From: Spirosoma montaniterrae | GTDB lineage: Bacteria > Bacteroidota > Bacteroidia > Cytophagales > Spirosomataceae | Length of the DNA: 64,000 nt | Assembly: GCF_001988955.1 (NCBI RefSeq) | Contig: NZ_CP014263.1 | Span: forward strand, 4,248,001-4,312,000 | Reading direction: 5' to 3' | Shown: positions 18,267 through 26,238 of the stretch, piece after piece | Layout: the number at the start of each line of letters is the position of its first letter | Position numbering within the stretch: the stretch's first letter is position 1 | Translations under genes and position numbers: made by a program | Notes under the pieces: model-generated | Databases searched by the model: none | What the model was told of the DNA's origin: nothing | Seen by the model: the letters and a program-made list of their open reading frames with translations, nothing else

Positions 18267-18710
18267 ATGTATTTCCCTACTGTATCTCCCTCCCCGCTTG
18301 TTCACGAAGATTTTGGCGTTTGGGCACCGGTAGACCATCAGCGTATTATTTCCCTTCTGACAATGGGACTGGGCGTACTGTATTACCGCGAGAAGCGAAT
18401 CCGGCTGGAGCCGCTTCCTGAAACCATGCTCGATGAAGCGAAAGTCAGCCAGGTTCCTGATGTACTTTTACGCGACCCGGAAACCGACGAGACGCTTGTC
18501 ATCATTGAAATCTGCAAAACGACCGGCCAAACAGGCGATTTGCGAAAAGTCATTCAACTTATCGATGAGGGCATCTACGGCATCCGGGAGGGCTTCGTGT
18601 ATAATTACAAAACCCAACACTGGCTTCGCTATCGGCTGGGCGACGGCGGTCAGACCACCGAATCATCGTTCTCCGAAGTGCTGAATCTGGATTTGAATCA
18701 ATTCCTTTGA
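18267..18710 (+). CDS. small Uma2-like PD-(D/E)XK protein
   Basis: 147 residues. The segment VSQVPDVLLRDPETDETLVIIEICKT has the PD...(D/E)xK-like pattern of the Uma2/restriction-endonuclease fold, although the final lysine is displaced (EICK). It is shorter than typical Uma2 proteins (about 190) and starts with MYFPTVSPSPLVHEDFGVW. Like the gene at 5383 it sits antisense between members of the efflux locus, here between the ATPase and the first permease. Function unknown; similarity is to the fold only. Confidence 0.65.
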   Translation: MYFPTVSPSPLVHEDFGVWAPVDHQRIISLLTMGLGVLYYREKRIRLEPLPETMLDEAKVSQVPDVLLRDPETDETLVIIEICKTTGQTGDLRKVIQLIDEGIYGIREGFVYNYKTQHWLRYRLGDGGQTTESSFSEVLNLDLNQFL

Positions 18711-18719
18711 ACCAGAACG

Positions 18720-18842
18720 CTGGCCCGGCAGGATTGGCCAGGGTTGTCAAGATTAAACAGAATTAGTAACGCCACGAAGCAGCAAGTAAGCGCAGCGTAG
18801 AATCTTGTGATAATCCTGATAATCCTGGCTAATCCCGGTTCA
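18720..18842. repeat. AATCCTGG dispersed repeat, copy 3 (paired arms)
   Basis: Contains one arm GCAGGATTGGCCAGG...GTCAAGATTAAACAG and an opposing arm AATCTTGTGATAATCCTGAT then AATCCTGGC...GGTTCAG, separated by about 40 bp. It lies between two convergent genes and could fold into a long hairpin. Same family as copies 1 and 2. Confidence 0.55.
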
Positions 18843-18848
18843 GATGAT

Positions 18849-19526
18849 TCACACGTGAAAATTCTCCGTCACCACTTTTCCATCAAATAGATTTACAATC
18901 CGGTGGGCGAAACCGGCGTCGTAGGGCGAGTGCGTTACCATGATGATGGTCGTACCTTCGTCGTTCAGTTCGCCGAGTAGCTTCATCACTTCTTCCCCGT
19001 TTTTCGAGTCTAAGTTACCAGTCGGTTCGTCGGCCAGAATCAGTTTGGGTTTGGCAACAACGGCCCGCGCAATAGCCGTGCGCTGCTGCTGCCCGCCCGA
19101 AAGCTGCTGCGGGAAGTGATTGCGCCGGTGCATAATTGCCATGCGCTCCAGGGCCACTTCTACGCGTCGTTTGCGCTCGTCGGCAGGGGTTTTCAGATAC
19201 AGCAATGGTAGCTCAACGTTCTCATAAACAGTCAGTTCGTCAATCAGATTAAAGCTCTGAAACACGAACCCAATGCTTCCTTTGCGGAGTTGCGCCCGTT
19301 GTCGTTCGCTCATCCGGGCTACCGCTGTGCCGTAGAAGTTGTACTCGCCATCGCTGGGGTTGTCTAACAGGCCCAGAATGTTGAGCAACGTCGATTTGCC
19401 GCAGCCACTCGGCCCCATAATAGCGACGAACTCGCCGTCTTTGACTTCCATCGAAATGCCGTTCAGGGCGGTGGTCTCGACCTCTTCCGTGGCGAAGAGC
19501 TTTTGCAGGTTAATGGTCTGTATCAT
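18849..19526 (-). CDS. ABC transporter ATP-binding protein, MacB/LolD type
   Basis: 225-residue cytoplasmic ATPase that would power the permeases. Walker [10 protein letters not shown] at 38-46, Q-loop FVFQSFN near 86, signature LSGGQQQR at 142-149, Walker [13 protein letters not shown] at 162-173, H-loop VTHS near 196. The ATG giving [11 protein letters not shown] is preferred to an upstream TTG that reads through an inverted repeat. It follows the HlyD adaptor by 110 bp. One ATPase for seven permeases implies either alternative pairing or that others are encoded elsewhere. Confidence 0.93.
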   Translation of the reverse strand: MIQTINLQKLFATEEVETTALNGISMEVKDGEFVAIMGPSGCGKSTLLNILGLLDNPSDGEYNFYGTAVARMSERQRAQLRKGSIGFVFQSFNLIDELTVYENVELPLLYLKTPADERKRRVEVALERMAIMHRRNHFPQQLSGGQQQRTAIARAVVAKPKLILADEPTGNLDSKNGEEVMKLLGELNDEGTTIIMVTHSPYDAGFAHRIVNLFDGKVVTENFHV

Positions 19527-19560
19527 GTTTTTTTGGAGACCGCTTTTTGTTACTTTTTGG

Positions 19561-19628
19561 GACACAGAGATGCACAGAGACAAAGAAGATGCACGGAGGA
19601 AAATAAAAACTCCGTGTATCTCTGTGTC
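19561..19628. repeat. CACAGAGA-type inverted repeat
   Basis: GACACAGAGATGCAC...GCACGGAG on the left pairs with CTCCGTGTATCTCTGTGTC on the right. It lies between the adaptor and ATPase genes, just upstream of the ATPase start, and belongs by sequence style to the elements at 27962-28109 and 34018-34102. Confidence 0.65.
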
Positions 19629-19636
19629 ATAACTTT

Positions 19637-20884
19637 TTAAAACTCTAAAACCTCATTCTCCCCGAAATTCTCATACGAACTCGTAATCACCTGATCACCA
19701 GGACGCAGGCCATCGAGTACTTCGTAATATTCGGGGTTTTTCCGGCCCAGGGTAATGGCCCGCTTCACGGCCCGCTGACCCGATTTATCGACCACATACA
19801 CCCAGTTGCCGCCCGTATCGGAGAAGAAGCCACCAACGGGCAGCAGCGTGGCTTTGGCGGCCTTGCCCAACTCCAACTGTATGGGCGACGATTGTCCGCG
19901 CTTGATGCCTTCGGGGGCACCGTTCGGGAAAATCATGTCGACCTCAAACCGCCCGCTGCGCACTTCGGGATACACCCGGCTGATAGTAAGTGCGTAGGTT
20001 TTACCGTTGAACTCGAACGAGCCGTTCAGCCCGGCAAACACCCGGCTGATGTAGTGTTCATCAACGCCAACGCGCATTTTGAAGCCATTCAGATCGTCAA
20101 TCTGCCCGATGTTCTGCCCTCGGTTGATGTTGCTGCCCACCTCCACGTCGATGCTCGACAGTTGGCCCGAAACGGGTGCTTTCACGACGAGATTTTCGAG
20201 CGTTTGTTGCCATAGGGCTACGTTGCGCTGGGTGCGCTGGAGCGTTCCTTCGAGTTGCTGAATCTGGAGTTTGGCGTTTTCTTCCTGGTATTTCTGCGAT
20301 TCGGCTTCAATTTTCCGCTGTTCTACCAATCGTTCGTAAGCGCGTTTGGCGCGGAGGTAATCTTCTTCCGAGACGACCTTGTCTTTGATGAGCTTAGCCT
20401 GCCGGTCGTAGGAGTCCTTGGCCTGTTCGATCTGCGCGTCGAGGTCGGCCAGTGTCCGGCGCAGGGTATAGCGTTCGACCCGGAGCCGTTGTCGGGTGTT
20501 TTGCAGATCATTGACGAGCCGGTTGGCTTCGGTTTCCGATTGCAGGAAGCTAAGTTTAAGGTTCTGATTTTCGAGCTTCAGCAGCACCTGCCCTCTCTCG
20601 ACCCGCGTACCGCCTTCAACCAATTTCTGGGTGACGTAGCCGCCTTCGATGGCATCGAGCCGGATGGTTTTCAGCGGCTGCACCACGCCCGTTACGGCAA
20701 TAAAATCTTCAAACGGCCCGGTCGAAACCGCTGAAACCGTAATCTTATCGCGCTCCACGTTTAGTTTCGAGCGACGGTCAGCAAAAAATAAAGTGTACAC
20801 CAGCAGGCCCGTCAGCAGCGCACCGCCCCCAAACAGGGCAAGGCGTTGTGTAGTCCAGAAGCGTTTGGGTAAGGCGCGATCCAT
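19637..20884 (-). CDS. HlyD/MacA-type periplasmic adaptor of the efflux system
   Basis: 415 residues. Membrane anchor at about 16-36 (LALFGGGALLTGLLVYTLFF), first lipoyl-like half around 75-110 (IEGGYVTQKLVEGGTRVERGQVL), long coiled-coil hairpin about 115-225, second lipoyl half KAPVSGQLSSIDVEVGSNIN, then beta-barrel and membrane-proximal domains ending GDQVITSSYENFGENEVLEF. It bridges the inner-membrane permease to an outer-membrane channel; no TolC-like gene is in the window. The ATG (MDRALPKRFW) is chosen over a TTG five codons upstream. First gene of the efflux operon, with sigma-54-like promoter 64 bp upstream. Confidence 0.92.
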   Translation of the reverse strand: MDRALPKRFWTTQRLALFGGGALLTGLLVYTLFFADRRSKLNVERDKITVSAVSTGPFEDFIAVTGVVQPLKTIRLDAIEGGYVTQKLVEGGTRVERGQVLLKLENQNLKLSFLQSETEANRLVNDLQNTRQRLRVERYTLRRTLADLDAQIEQAKDSYDRQAKLIKDKVVSEEDYLRAKRAYERLVEQRKIEAESQKYQEENAKLQIQQLEGTLQRTQRNVALWQQTLENLVVKAPVSGQLSSIDVEVGSNINRGQNIGQIDDLNGFKMRVGVDEHYISRVFAGLNGSFEFNGKTYALTISRVYPEVRSGRFEVDMIFPNGAPEGIKRGQSSPIQLELGKAAKATLLPVGGFFSDTGGNWVYVVDKSGQRAVKRAITLGRKNPEYYEVLDGLRPGDQVITSSYENFGENEVLEF

Positions 20885-20947
20885 ATTACGAAAAAGCAAA
20901 AAACTAAGAGAACGACTTTGCGAAAACTACATTTCTCAGTTCTTTTG

Positions 20948-20963
20948 ACCAAGAGTTATGCCA
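20948..20963 (-). promoter_or_regulatory. sigma-54-like promoter of the efflux operon
   Basis: Minus-strand TGGCATAACTCTTGGT matches TGGCAC-R-N4-TTGCW at 14 of 16 positions, with GG and TG(G) dinucleotides at the -24/-12 spacing. It ends 64 bp before the HlyD ATG. Confidence 0.65.
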
Positions 20964-21016
20964 CCTTATTAAAACCCTGACTGTCAATATATTACTATTT
21001 CATATCCGTTCATTCC

Positions 21017-21053
21017 TGTCCGATTTCGGACGATTTACGTCCACGACTGGACA
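21017..21053 (-). promoter_or_regulatory. paired TGTCC-N6-GGACA activator boxes
   Basis: Plus-strand TGTCCGATTTCGGACG (21017-21032) and CGTCCACGACTGGACA (21038-21053), starts 21 bp apart, lie 54 bp upstream of the -24 element. Arm sequence and spacing equal those of the pair at 2532-2568, supporting a common activator. Confidence 0.65.
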
Positions 21054-21063
21054 GATTCGGGCA

Positions 21064-21092
21064 TAAAAAAAGCCCCGCTGCCAGACGGGACT
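21064..21092 (-). terminator. Rho-independent terminator of the TIM-barrel gene
   Basis: Minus strand AGTCCCG pairs with CGGGGCT (one G-T pair) around an 8-base loop and is followed by seven T residues; it begins 20 bp after the stop at 21112. Confidence 0.75.
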
Positions 21093-21111
21093 TGCTTGTT
21101 AGGTAAGGCTC

Positions 21112-21981
21112 TTACACCGTAAAACTATCCGACTCTACGTAAGCTTTGATGAGGGCCATCTCGCCTTCTTTGCCGGGCATTGCGTTGCCATGTTCCATGC
21201 CCCAGATGAATTCTTTGTTTTCGGCTTTGGCCTTGTGGTACACGTGCTTGAAAATATTCTTATAATTAATCTCACCCGTTGTTGGTTCTTTCCGACCGGG
21301 GTTATCGCCAATCTGAAAGTAGCCAATTTCGTTCCAGCACCAGTTGATGTGCGGAATGATGTGCCCTTCATTTTTCTGCATGTGGTACACGTCGAACAGA
21401 ATTTTACAGGCGGGGCTGTTTACCGCCCGGCAGATTTCGTAGGTCTGATCGGAGGTACGCAGGAAAAGGTCGGGCGTGTCGCTAAGCGGTTCGAGTACCA
21501 TCACGAGGCCGTTCGGTTCGAGAATCTCGGCACCCCGGCGTAGGGCGTCAATCACGTGGCCGGTTTGAATACCAATGGGCAGGTTGCGCTGAAAATCGCC
21601 GGGCACCACGGTCATCCATTTGGCGTTGCAGCGTTTGGCCGTATCAACGGCGCGTTTGCAGCCATTCAGGAAAATGTCGATGTGTTCTTTCTTGCCAGCC
21701 GCGAGCGTATTCTGCCCATTACCACCCTTGTCTACAACAAACACGCCCATTTTCATGCCAAGCCGGGCCAGTTCGTTGCCCATTTTCTCTTGCAAAGCCA
21801 CGTCGCGGCCCATCATGCCATTGTCTTCGAGAGCCGTAAAACCCGTGTCGGCCATGAACTTAATCTGGTCGATAGGGTCTTTACCGGCACTGTTCTCGAA
21901 CATGCCGATGTGCGGAGCATAGGCCAGTTTGAAGTTATTTTTAGCCAGAAAGTTAGGCTGCGAATGCCAGTTTTCGGCCAT
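21112..21981 (-). CDS. hydroxypyruvate-isomerase-like TIM-barrel protein, N-terminus frameshifted
   Basis: 289 residues of the xylose-isomerase-like TIM barrel family (Hyi/sugar phosphate isomerase-epimerase). Typical elements: FKLAYAPHIGMF at the first strand, GFTALEDNGM, VVPGDFQRN, MVLEPLSDTPDLFL with the metal-binding Glu, KILFDVYHMQKNEG, YFQIGDNPGR, and FIWGMEHGNAMPGKEGE. The ATG at 21981 may not be the original start: a twin-arginine signal MQRRNFVKSSLGAAG lies just upstream in another frame, and one additional G in a run of seven would join them. As it stands the protein would be made without an export signal. Substrate unknown. Confidence 0.85.
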   Translation of the reverse strand: MAENWHSQPNFLAKNNFKLAYAPHIGMFENSAGKDPIDQIKFMADTGFTALEDNGMMGRDVALQEKMGNELARLGMKMGVFVVDKGGNGQNTLAAGKKEHIDIFLNGCKRAVDTAKRCNAKWMTVVPGDFQRNLPIGIQTGHVIDALRRGAEILEPNGLVMVLEPLSDTPDLFLRTSDQTYEICRAVNSPACKILFDVYHMQKNEGHIIPHINWCWNEIGYFQIGDNPGRKEPTTGEINYKNIFKHVYHKAKAENKEFIWGMEHGNAMPGKEGEMALIKAYVESDSFTV

Positions 21982-22046
21982 TGCCCCCCCGACAGAACTG
22001 TTCCGGCTGCGCCGAGGGACGATTTTACGAAATTGCGTCGTTGCAT
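21982..22046 (-). other. out-of-frame twin-arginine signal segment
   Basis: The ATG at 22046 opens MQRRNFVKSSLGAAGTVLSGG, a Tat-like signal (RR followed by a hydrophobic Ala/Gly/Leu stretch), and then meets C7 on the plus strand (21984-21990). Eight bases would keep the frame into AMAENWHSQPNFL of the TIM-barrel gene. Either a true slipped-strand frameshift or a sequencing error. Confidence 0.7.
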
Positions 22047-22078
22047 GTATACGTAGGTTTAGGTAACTACTTGCTAAT

Positions 22079-22969
22079 TCACTCGTTCGACAGAGTTTTC
22101 ACCTGCTCAATCGACACGTCGGCGGCTTCGGCAATCTGTTCAACTGTCAGAATCCCCTGTTTCAGTAATTGCCGGACAATCGTCTGTTTGGCTTCGGTTA
22201 CACCTTGTTCAATACCCTGCTCGATACCTTGTTCAATACCCTGCTCGATGCCTTGTTCAATGCCTTGTTCAATGCCTCGCTCCAAACCTTTGCGTTCGCC
22301 TTTCTCCAAGCCTTGCCGGTAGCGGATATCGGTTTCTAAATCGTATGTCAGTGCCATTTTTTCGGTAATATTAATGGTCATTGCCTGCAAATTACGCAGT
22401 TTTGATAACACTTCGAGTTGCTTAATGTAACGTGCCAAACGCCGGGGTCTGGTTTCTACCATACGTAGTTTATCAACGATCCTTTCAATGACTTTTTCTG
22501 GCGGGTCATTGTCAAAATCGCCCAATACACTGAGCAAAATCTCTTCCGGTACAGCCGACCAAAGGAACAACCGGTAGTGTACGTCTGACGTATTATACAG
22601 CTCATAACTGAACGTCAGATTCGGCTGATTGATATGCCGCTTCATCTGCGACTTTCCGTCGCCAATGAAAAACACGTATTGCCGAACGGGTAGTTTGTAC
22701 TTCCGGTATAATAAACTGTAGTACTCAAGCATCCGCTCTACCATTTCAGGGTCGTCGGCGGTTTGAAACTCAAAATGCAGGATGTAGTCTTCAACTGAAT
22801 CGATATGTCGTACTTTCTTCAGAAAGTCAGGTTTTCGTTCAATAGTGACCTGCAAATCATCAGGAATTTCTTCAAGTGCGGGAATAGTGATATTCAAAAG
22901 TTTGTGGGCCAGCGGCACCACTAAATCTTCAATATTTTCCCGGAATATCTTGTCGTAAGATTGCGCCAT
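22079..22969 (-). CDS. Rpn-family PD-(D/E)XK nuclease/putative transposase with GIEQ repeats
   Basis: 296 residues. The N-terminal two thirds match the Rpn/PDDEXK_2 group (recombination-promoting nuclease, formerly transposase_31): YDKIFRENIEDLVVPLA at the start, then DYILHFEFQTADDPEMVERMLEYYSLLYRKY containing the D-x6-ExQ catalytic pattern near 61-70. Residues about 226-258 are a tandem GIEQ repeat (six in-frame copies after KGLERGIEQ), encoded by a 12-bp tandem repeat, before a C-terminal LTVEQIAEAADVSIEQVK helix segment. Members promote RecA-independent recombination in E. coli; here the role is inferred from family only. The gene stands alone, 32 bp downstream of the frameshifted TIM-barrel gene's start on the same strand direction. 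Confidence 0.8.
   Translation of the reverse strand: MAQSYDKIFRENIEDLVVPLAHKLLNITIPALEEIPDDLQVTIERKPDFLKKVRHIDSVEDYILHFEFQTADDPEMVERMLEYYSLLYRKYKLPVRQYVFFIGDGKSQMKRHINQPNLTFSYELYNTSDVHYRLFLWSAVPEEILLSVLGDFDNDPPEKVIERIVDKLRMVETRPRRLARYIKQLEVLSKLRNLQAMTINITEKMALTYDLETDIRYRQGLEKGERKGLERGIEQGIEQGIEQGIEQGIEQGIEQGVTEAKQTIVRQLLKQGILTVEQIAEAADVSIEQVKTLSNE
22205..22277. repeat. 12-bp tandem repeat inside the Rpn gene
   Basis: Minus-strand units alternate GGCATTGAACAA and GGTATCGAGCAG, all coding Gly-Ile-Glu-Gln. Because the unit is a multiple of three, slippage changes linker length without breaking the frame. Confidence 0.8.
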
Positions 22970-22980
22970 GTATAGATAAA

Positions 22981-23014
22981 GCCTGAGCCAGGATGACGTA
23001 TCACCGGCTCAGGC
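22981..23014 (-). terminator. hairpin between cytochrome and Rpn genes
   Basis: GCCTGAGCC pairs with GGCTCAGGC, nine base pairs around a 16-base loop, 15 bp after the stop of the cytochrome gene; on the minus strand only TTTATC follows, so termination may be weak. It would also lie in the leader of the Rpn gene. Confidence 0.45.
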
Positions 23015-23021
23015 AAACATA
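23014..23021 (-). promoter_or_regulatory. -7 box of the Rpn gene
   Basis: Minus-strand TATGTTTG matches TAnnTTTG, 45 bp before the ATG at 22969. No -33 element was identified. Confidence 0.35.
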
Positions 23022-23028
23022 GCACGTA

Positions 23029-26000
23029 TTATTTTTTCTTCAAACTCGCCAGATACTCCACCAAATCGACCAATTCCTGCGTACTCATGGCATCCTGCAA
23101 ACCCGATGGCATCATGGAACTGTCCATTTTCTTCATCGACACCACGTCGGCCATTTTGTAGTTCTGCACCACGCCACCGGGAAACTTCATCTGGAGGTCG
23201 GTTTCGGTTTTGCTGGCAACAATACCCGACATCGTACTGCCGTCTTTAAACTTCACCTCCCAGCCTTCGTAACCGAAACTGATGCCCGCATCGGGATGCA
23301 GAATAGCTAAATACTGGCCTTCTTTCGGCAGCTTCGAGCCAATTTCCGAGAGTTTCGGGCCAAAATCCATGCCTTCGCCGTTTACCTGATGACATATGCC
23401 ACAGTTGGTTTTAAACACATTGACACCTTTGGCCGCGTCGCCGTTCATCGCCAGCAGTTCGGGCATGGGCGGTAGTTTTTTAGTGGCTGTGGTCGAACCA
23501 CCATCGAGGTAGCTGGCCGCTTCCTGCCGGATGCTCTTGCGCCAGGCTCCGCTCACGCCCTGAACGGCAGCCGCTTTGTAATCGCCCGTGATCGTACCCG
23601 ATTTCAACAGTGCAATCACCATTTCTTCGCCATCCCAGCTACCACCCAGCGAGCGGGTTGCTTCGCGCCGAAGGGCAACGGGCCGTTTCTCGTCGAGAGC
23701 TACCGTTTTCAGCATATTGAGCGATTCTTTGTTGCCAACGCGTGAGAGTGAGGTTAGCATCCGCTGGGCTGCGTCGGTGTCTGCCGATGCGTCGGACTGT
23801 TGGTTCACTGTTTCCCAAATCATCGCGCTACCGCCCTGTTTCAGCAACTGCCGGGCAGCATCGCGGCCCATACCGTCGTTGTATTTGTCGATGGCTAATT
23901 TCCGCAGCCGCTCGTTTTCTGATGCGGGTTCGTATCGGCTCACCAGTTCCATGTACTCGCGGGTGCCGTAAACCTCCGTCATCAGCTTATTGAGTGCGCT
24001 GGTTGCCACAGTCGAGGTTTTCACAAAGCCGGGGTCGAGGTGGCGCAGGGCCAGTTTAGTAACATCCGTCTGCCCGCTGTTAGCTTGCAGAATTGCCAGC
24101 AGCGCGTTCGACTTCTCGGTAGCACCGGGGTTAAAATCGAACGCCCGGAAGTAGCGCAAACGCTGATCAAGCGATTGGCTGTTGTCGCCCGCTAATTTCG
24201 CCAGCATCGGCACCGATTCTTTCGTGCGCGCCCGCCACACAATATCGCGACCACCGGCAGACGCCAGCGGGTCGTTTTGTTTCACATAAGCGGCATAGTA
24301 GCTGTCCCAATTGCCTTCAGCTCCAATGCCGAGGGCTTCCAGATACCAGCGGTCCTGCCCGTCGTGTTTCGTCGCCAGTTGCGCCCAAAGGCCGGGGGCT
24401 TCGGCAGACGTGCTCCGGCGCAGCGCAATGGCGCACTCCCGGCGTACCTGAGCGTCGGCATCGTTCACCAACTGTTTAACAGCCGCAATCGTTGCCGTAA
24501 CCCCACCCCCAGCCCCTCCCCCTTGCGGGAGGGGAGCTAACTGCCGGGCCGCCCGTAAGGCCGTAATGCGCAGATTGGCATCGGCACTTTTCAGGGCTGC
24601 GTCAACGTATTTCTGGCCGTTGTCTAACTTGCTCAGGAGCCACAGGGCACGGGCCTGCATTCTTGGGTCAGCACTGCTTTTGTAGAACTTGGCGAGGGGC
24701 TTTTCAGCTTTCACGCCCATACCCCGCAACGCCTGCCAGCCTGCATACCGGATGTTCATGTTCGGGCTTTGCAGGGCCGTTAATGCACCTCCAACGCTCG
24801 ACACGTCGACTTTTGGCATTTTATAGGCCGTATTTGGCGGAGCAACGCGGTAGACGCGGCCCCGGTTCTGGTCGCCAGCCTGATGCCCGCCCACGCCGGG
24901 GTCGTACCAGTCGGCAATAATCAACGAACCATCGGGAGCCACGCATACGTCGGCGGGCCGGAACCACTGATCGCGGGCACCTTCCAGCACATTCACAATC
25001 TCAGCTTTGTAGCCTGCTCCGGCGTTCTGCACCGGGTACGACCGCACTACGTTTGGCCCTGCATCGCAGTGGATTACCTGATTTCGGAACAGTTCGGGAA
25101 GCAGGTTGCCTTCGTATACAATAATGCCCGTGGGCGAACCGGCACCCGTTTGCAGCAGATTTGGCACCGAGCCAGGGTCGTTGAGATGCCAGTGGCGTTT
25201 CGGAATTTCGGCTTCGAGGTTGGTACGATTGGCTTGCCAGCCTGCACCGGTTAGTTCATCGGTGTAGCCGTAGTTGCCATATTCCATCACATAATTGATA
25301 CGAACGCCCTTGTTTCCATCGTCGTCATTGTCGCTCTGCCACAGTGTGCCGTAGGAGTCAACGGCCACTTCGTAGTTGTTGCGGAAGTTATGACCCAGCA
25401 CCTCCACGTTTTTGCCGTCGGGGTCGCAGCGGAACACCATGCCCTGCTTGAAATTTTCTTTGTTGATAACCTTGCCACTCGCTACGTCAACGATGGGGTT
25501 ACGATCTTTGTCGAGCAACTGTTCGCCGGAGTTGCCGAAGTTGAAGTACCACTTGCCATCGGGTCCGAATACAAACGTATGCATCCCGTGGTCGTGCTGT
25601 TCGCCCCCGATGCCGGTGAATAGCAACTCTTTCCGGTCGGCTTTGTCGTCGCCATTGTCGTCGGTCAGTATCCACACGTTGGGGCTGTCGGAGACGATAA
25701 CGCGATTGCCCTGCACCCAGATTCCCAACGGCGACTCGATGCTGGGGTCCTGGTAAAACACCTTGCTGACATCGGCTTTGCCATCGCCGTTGGTATCTTC
25801 CAGAATCACGATGCGGTCGCCTTCTTTCCGAACGGGGTTGCCGTTGATGGCGGGGCGGTAGTTGTAGGCTTCGCAGACCCACACGCGCCCCCGCGCATCT
25901 ACGTCGATGTTGGTGGGGTTGGTCAGCATCGGTTCGGCAGCGAAAAGCGTGGCTTCGAGACCGGGTGCTACGTTCAGGCTACCCACGGCATACTTGGGGT

Positions 26001-26178
26001 CGCGCTTGTCGTCGTCGGTTAGTTGCGCGAACAGTGCGTTCAGGTACGTACCCGATGCCGCGTTGAGGTTGCGGTTCTGATAGGCTCCGATGAGCAGACT
26101 GCCCGCCAGCAAGCCAGCCGCCGAAAGGGCAACTACGCCCGCAGGTCGTTTCGTAAAAGAAGAACGGGAGGATTTCAT
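23029..26178 (-). CDS. PVC-type heme-binding CxxCH protein (membrane-bound dehydrogenase-like)
   Basis: 1049 residues from the ATG giving MKSSRSSFTKRPAGVV; an upstream ATG is open for 30 more codons but overlaps the divergent gene. After an N-terminal anchor (VVALSAAGLLAGSLLIGAY) comes a six-bladed propeller of the PVC dehydrogenase N-terminal type (LNVAPGLEATLFAAEP, DVDARGRVWVCEAYNYRP, HDHGMHTFVFGPDGKWYFNFGNSG, ADWYDPGVGGH), then a HEAT-repeat region, and a C-terminal cytochrome c domain with CGICHQ at about 926. These periplasmic proteins are thought to oxidise sugars or related substrates and pass electrons to heme. The HEAT part carries a small in-frame palindromic insertion coding LPQGGGAGGG. 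Divergent from the GH140-like gene. Confidence 0.9.
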   Translation of the reverse strand: MKSSRSSFTKRPAGVVALSAAGLLAGSLLIGAYQNRNLNAASGTYLNALFAQLTDDDKRDPKYAVGSLNVAPGLEATLFAAEPMLTNPTNIDVDARGRVWVCEAYNYRPAINGNPVRKEGDRIVILEDTNGDGKADVSKVFYQDPSIESPLGIWVQGNRVIVSDSPNVWILTDDNGDDKADRKELLFTGIGGEQHDHGMHTFVFGPDGKWYFNFGNSGEQLLDKDRNPIVDVASGKVINKENFKQGMVFRCDPDGKNVEVLGHNFRNNYEVAVDSYGTLWQSDNDDDGNKGVRINYVMEYGNYGYTDELTGAGWQANRTNLEAEIPKRHWHLNDPGSVPNLLQTGAGSPTGIIVYEGNLLPELFRNQVIHCDAGPNVVRSYPVQNAGAGYKAEIVNVLEGARDQWFRPADVCVAPDGSLIIADWYDPGVGGHQAGDQNRGRVYRVAPPNTAYKMPKVDVSSVGGALTALQSPNMNIRYAGWQALRGMGVKAEKPLAKFYKSSADPRMQARALWLLSKLDNGQKYVDAALKSADANLRITALRAARQLAPLPQGGGAGGGVTATIAAVKQLVNDADAQVRRECAIALRRSTSAEAPGLWAQLATKHDGQDRWYLEALGIGAEGNWDSYYAAYVKQNDPLASAGGRDIVWRARTKESVPMLAKLAGDNSQSLDQRLRYFRAFDFNPGATEKSNALLAILQANSGQTDVTKLALRHLDPGFVKTSTVATSALNKLMTEVYGTREYMELVSRYEPASENERLRKLAIDKYNDGMGRDAARQLLKQGGSAMIWETVNQQSDASADTDAAQRMLTSLSRVGNKESLNMLKTVALDEKRPVALRREATRSLGGSWDGEEMVIALLKSGTITGDYKAAAVQGVSGAWRKSIRQEAASYLDGGSTTATKKLPPMPELLAMNGDAAKGVNVFKTNCGICHQVNGEGMDFGPKLSEIGSKLPKEGQYLAILHPDAGISFGYEGWEVKFKDGSTMSGIVASKTETDLQMKFPGGVVQNYKMADVVSMKKMDSSMMPSGLQDAMSTQELVDLVEYLASLKKK
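24501..24538. repeat. GC-rich palindromic insert inside a coding region
   Basis: CCCCTCCC (24513-24520) and GGGAGGGG (24527-24534) form a hairpin flanked by C-rich DNA. On the coding strand it adds APLPQGGGAGGGV between two HEAT-like helices without breaking the frame. Confidence 0.6.
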
Positions 26179-26238
26179 GAGTAGAACAGAATGGCTAATT
26201 CGTTGTATTATAACACGTAAGAGTTTAACGAATAGACA

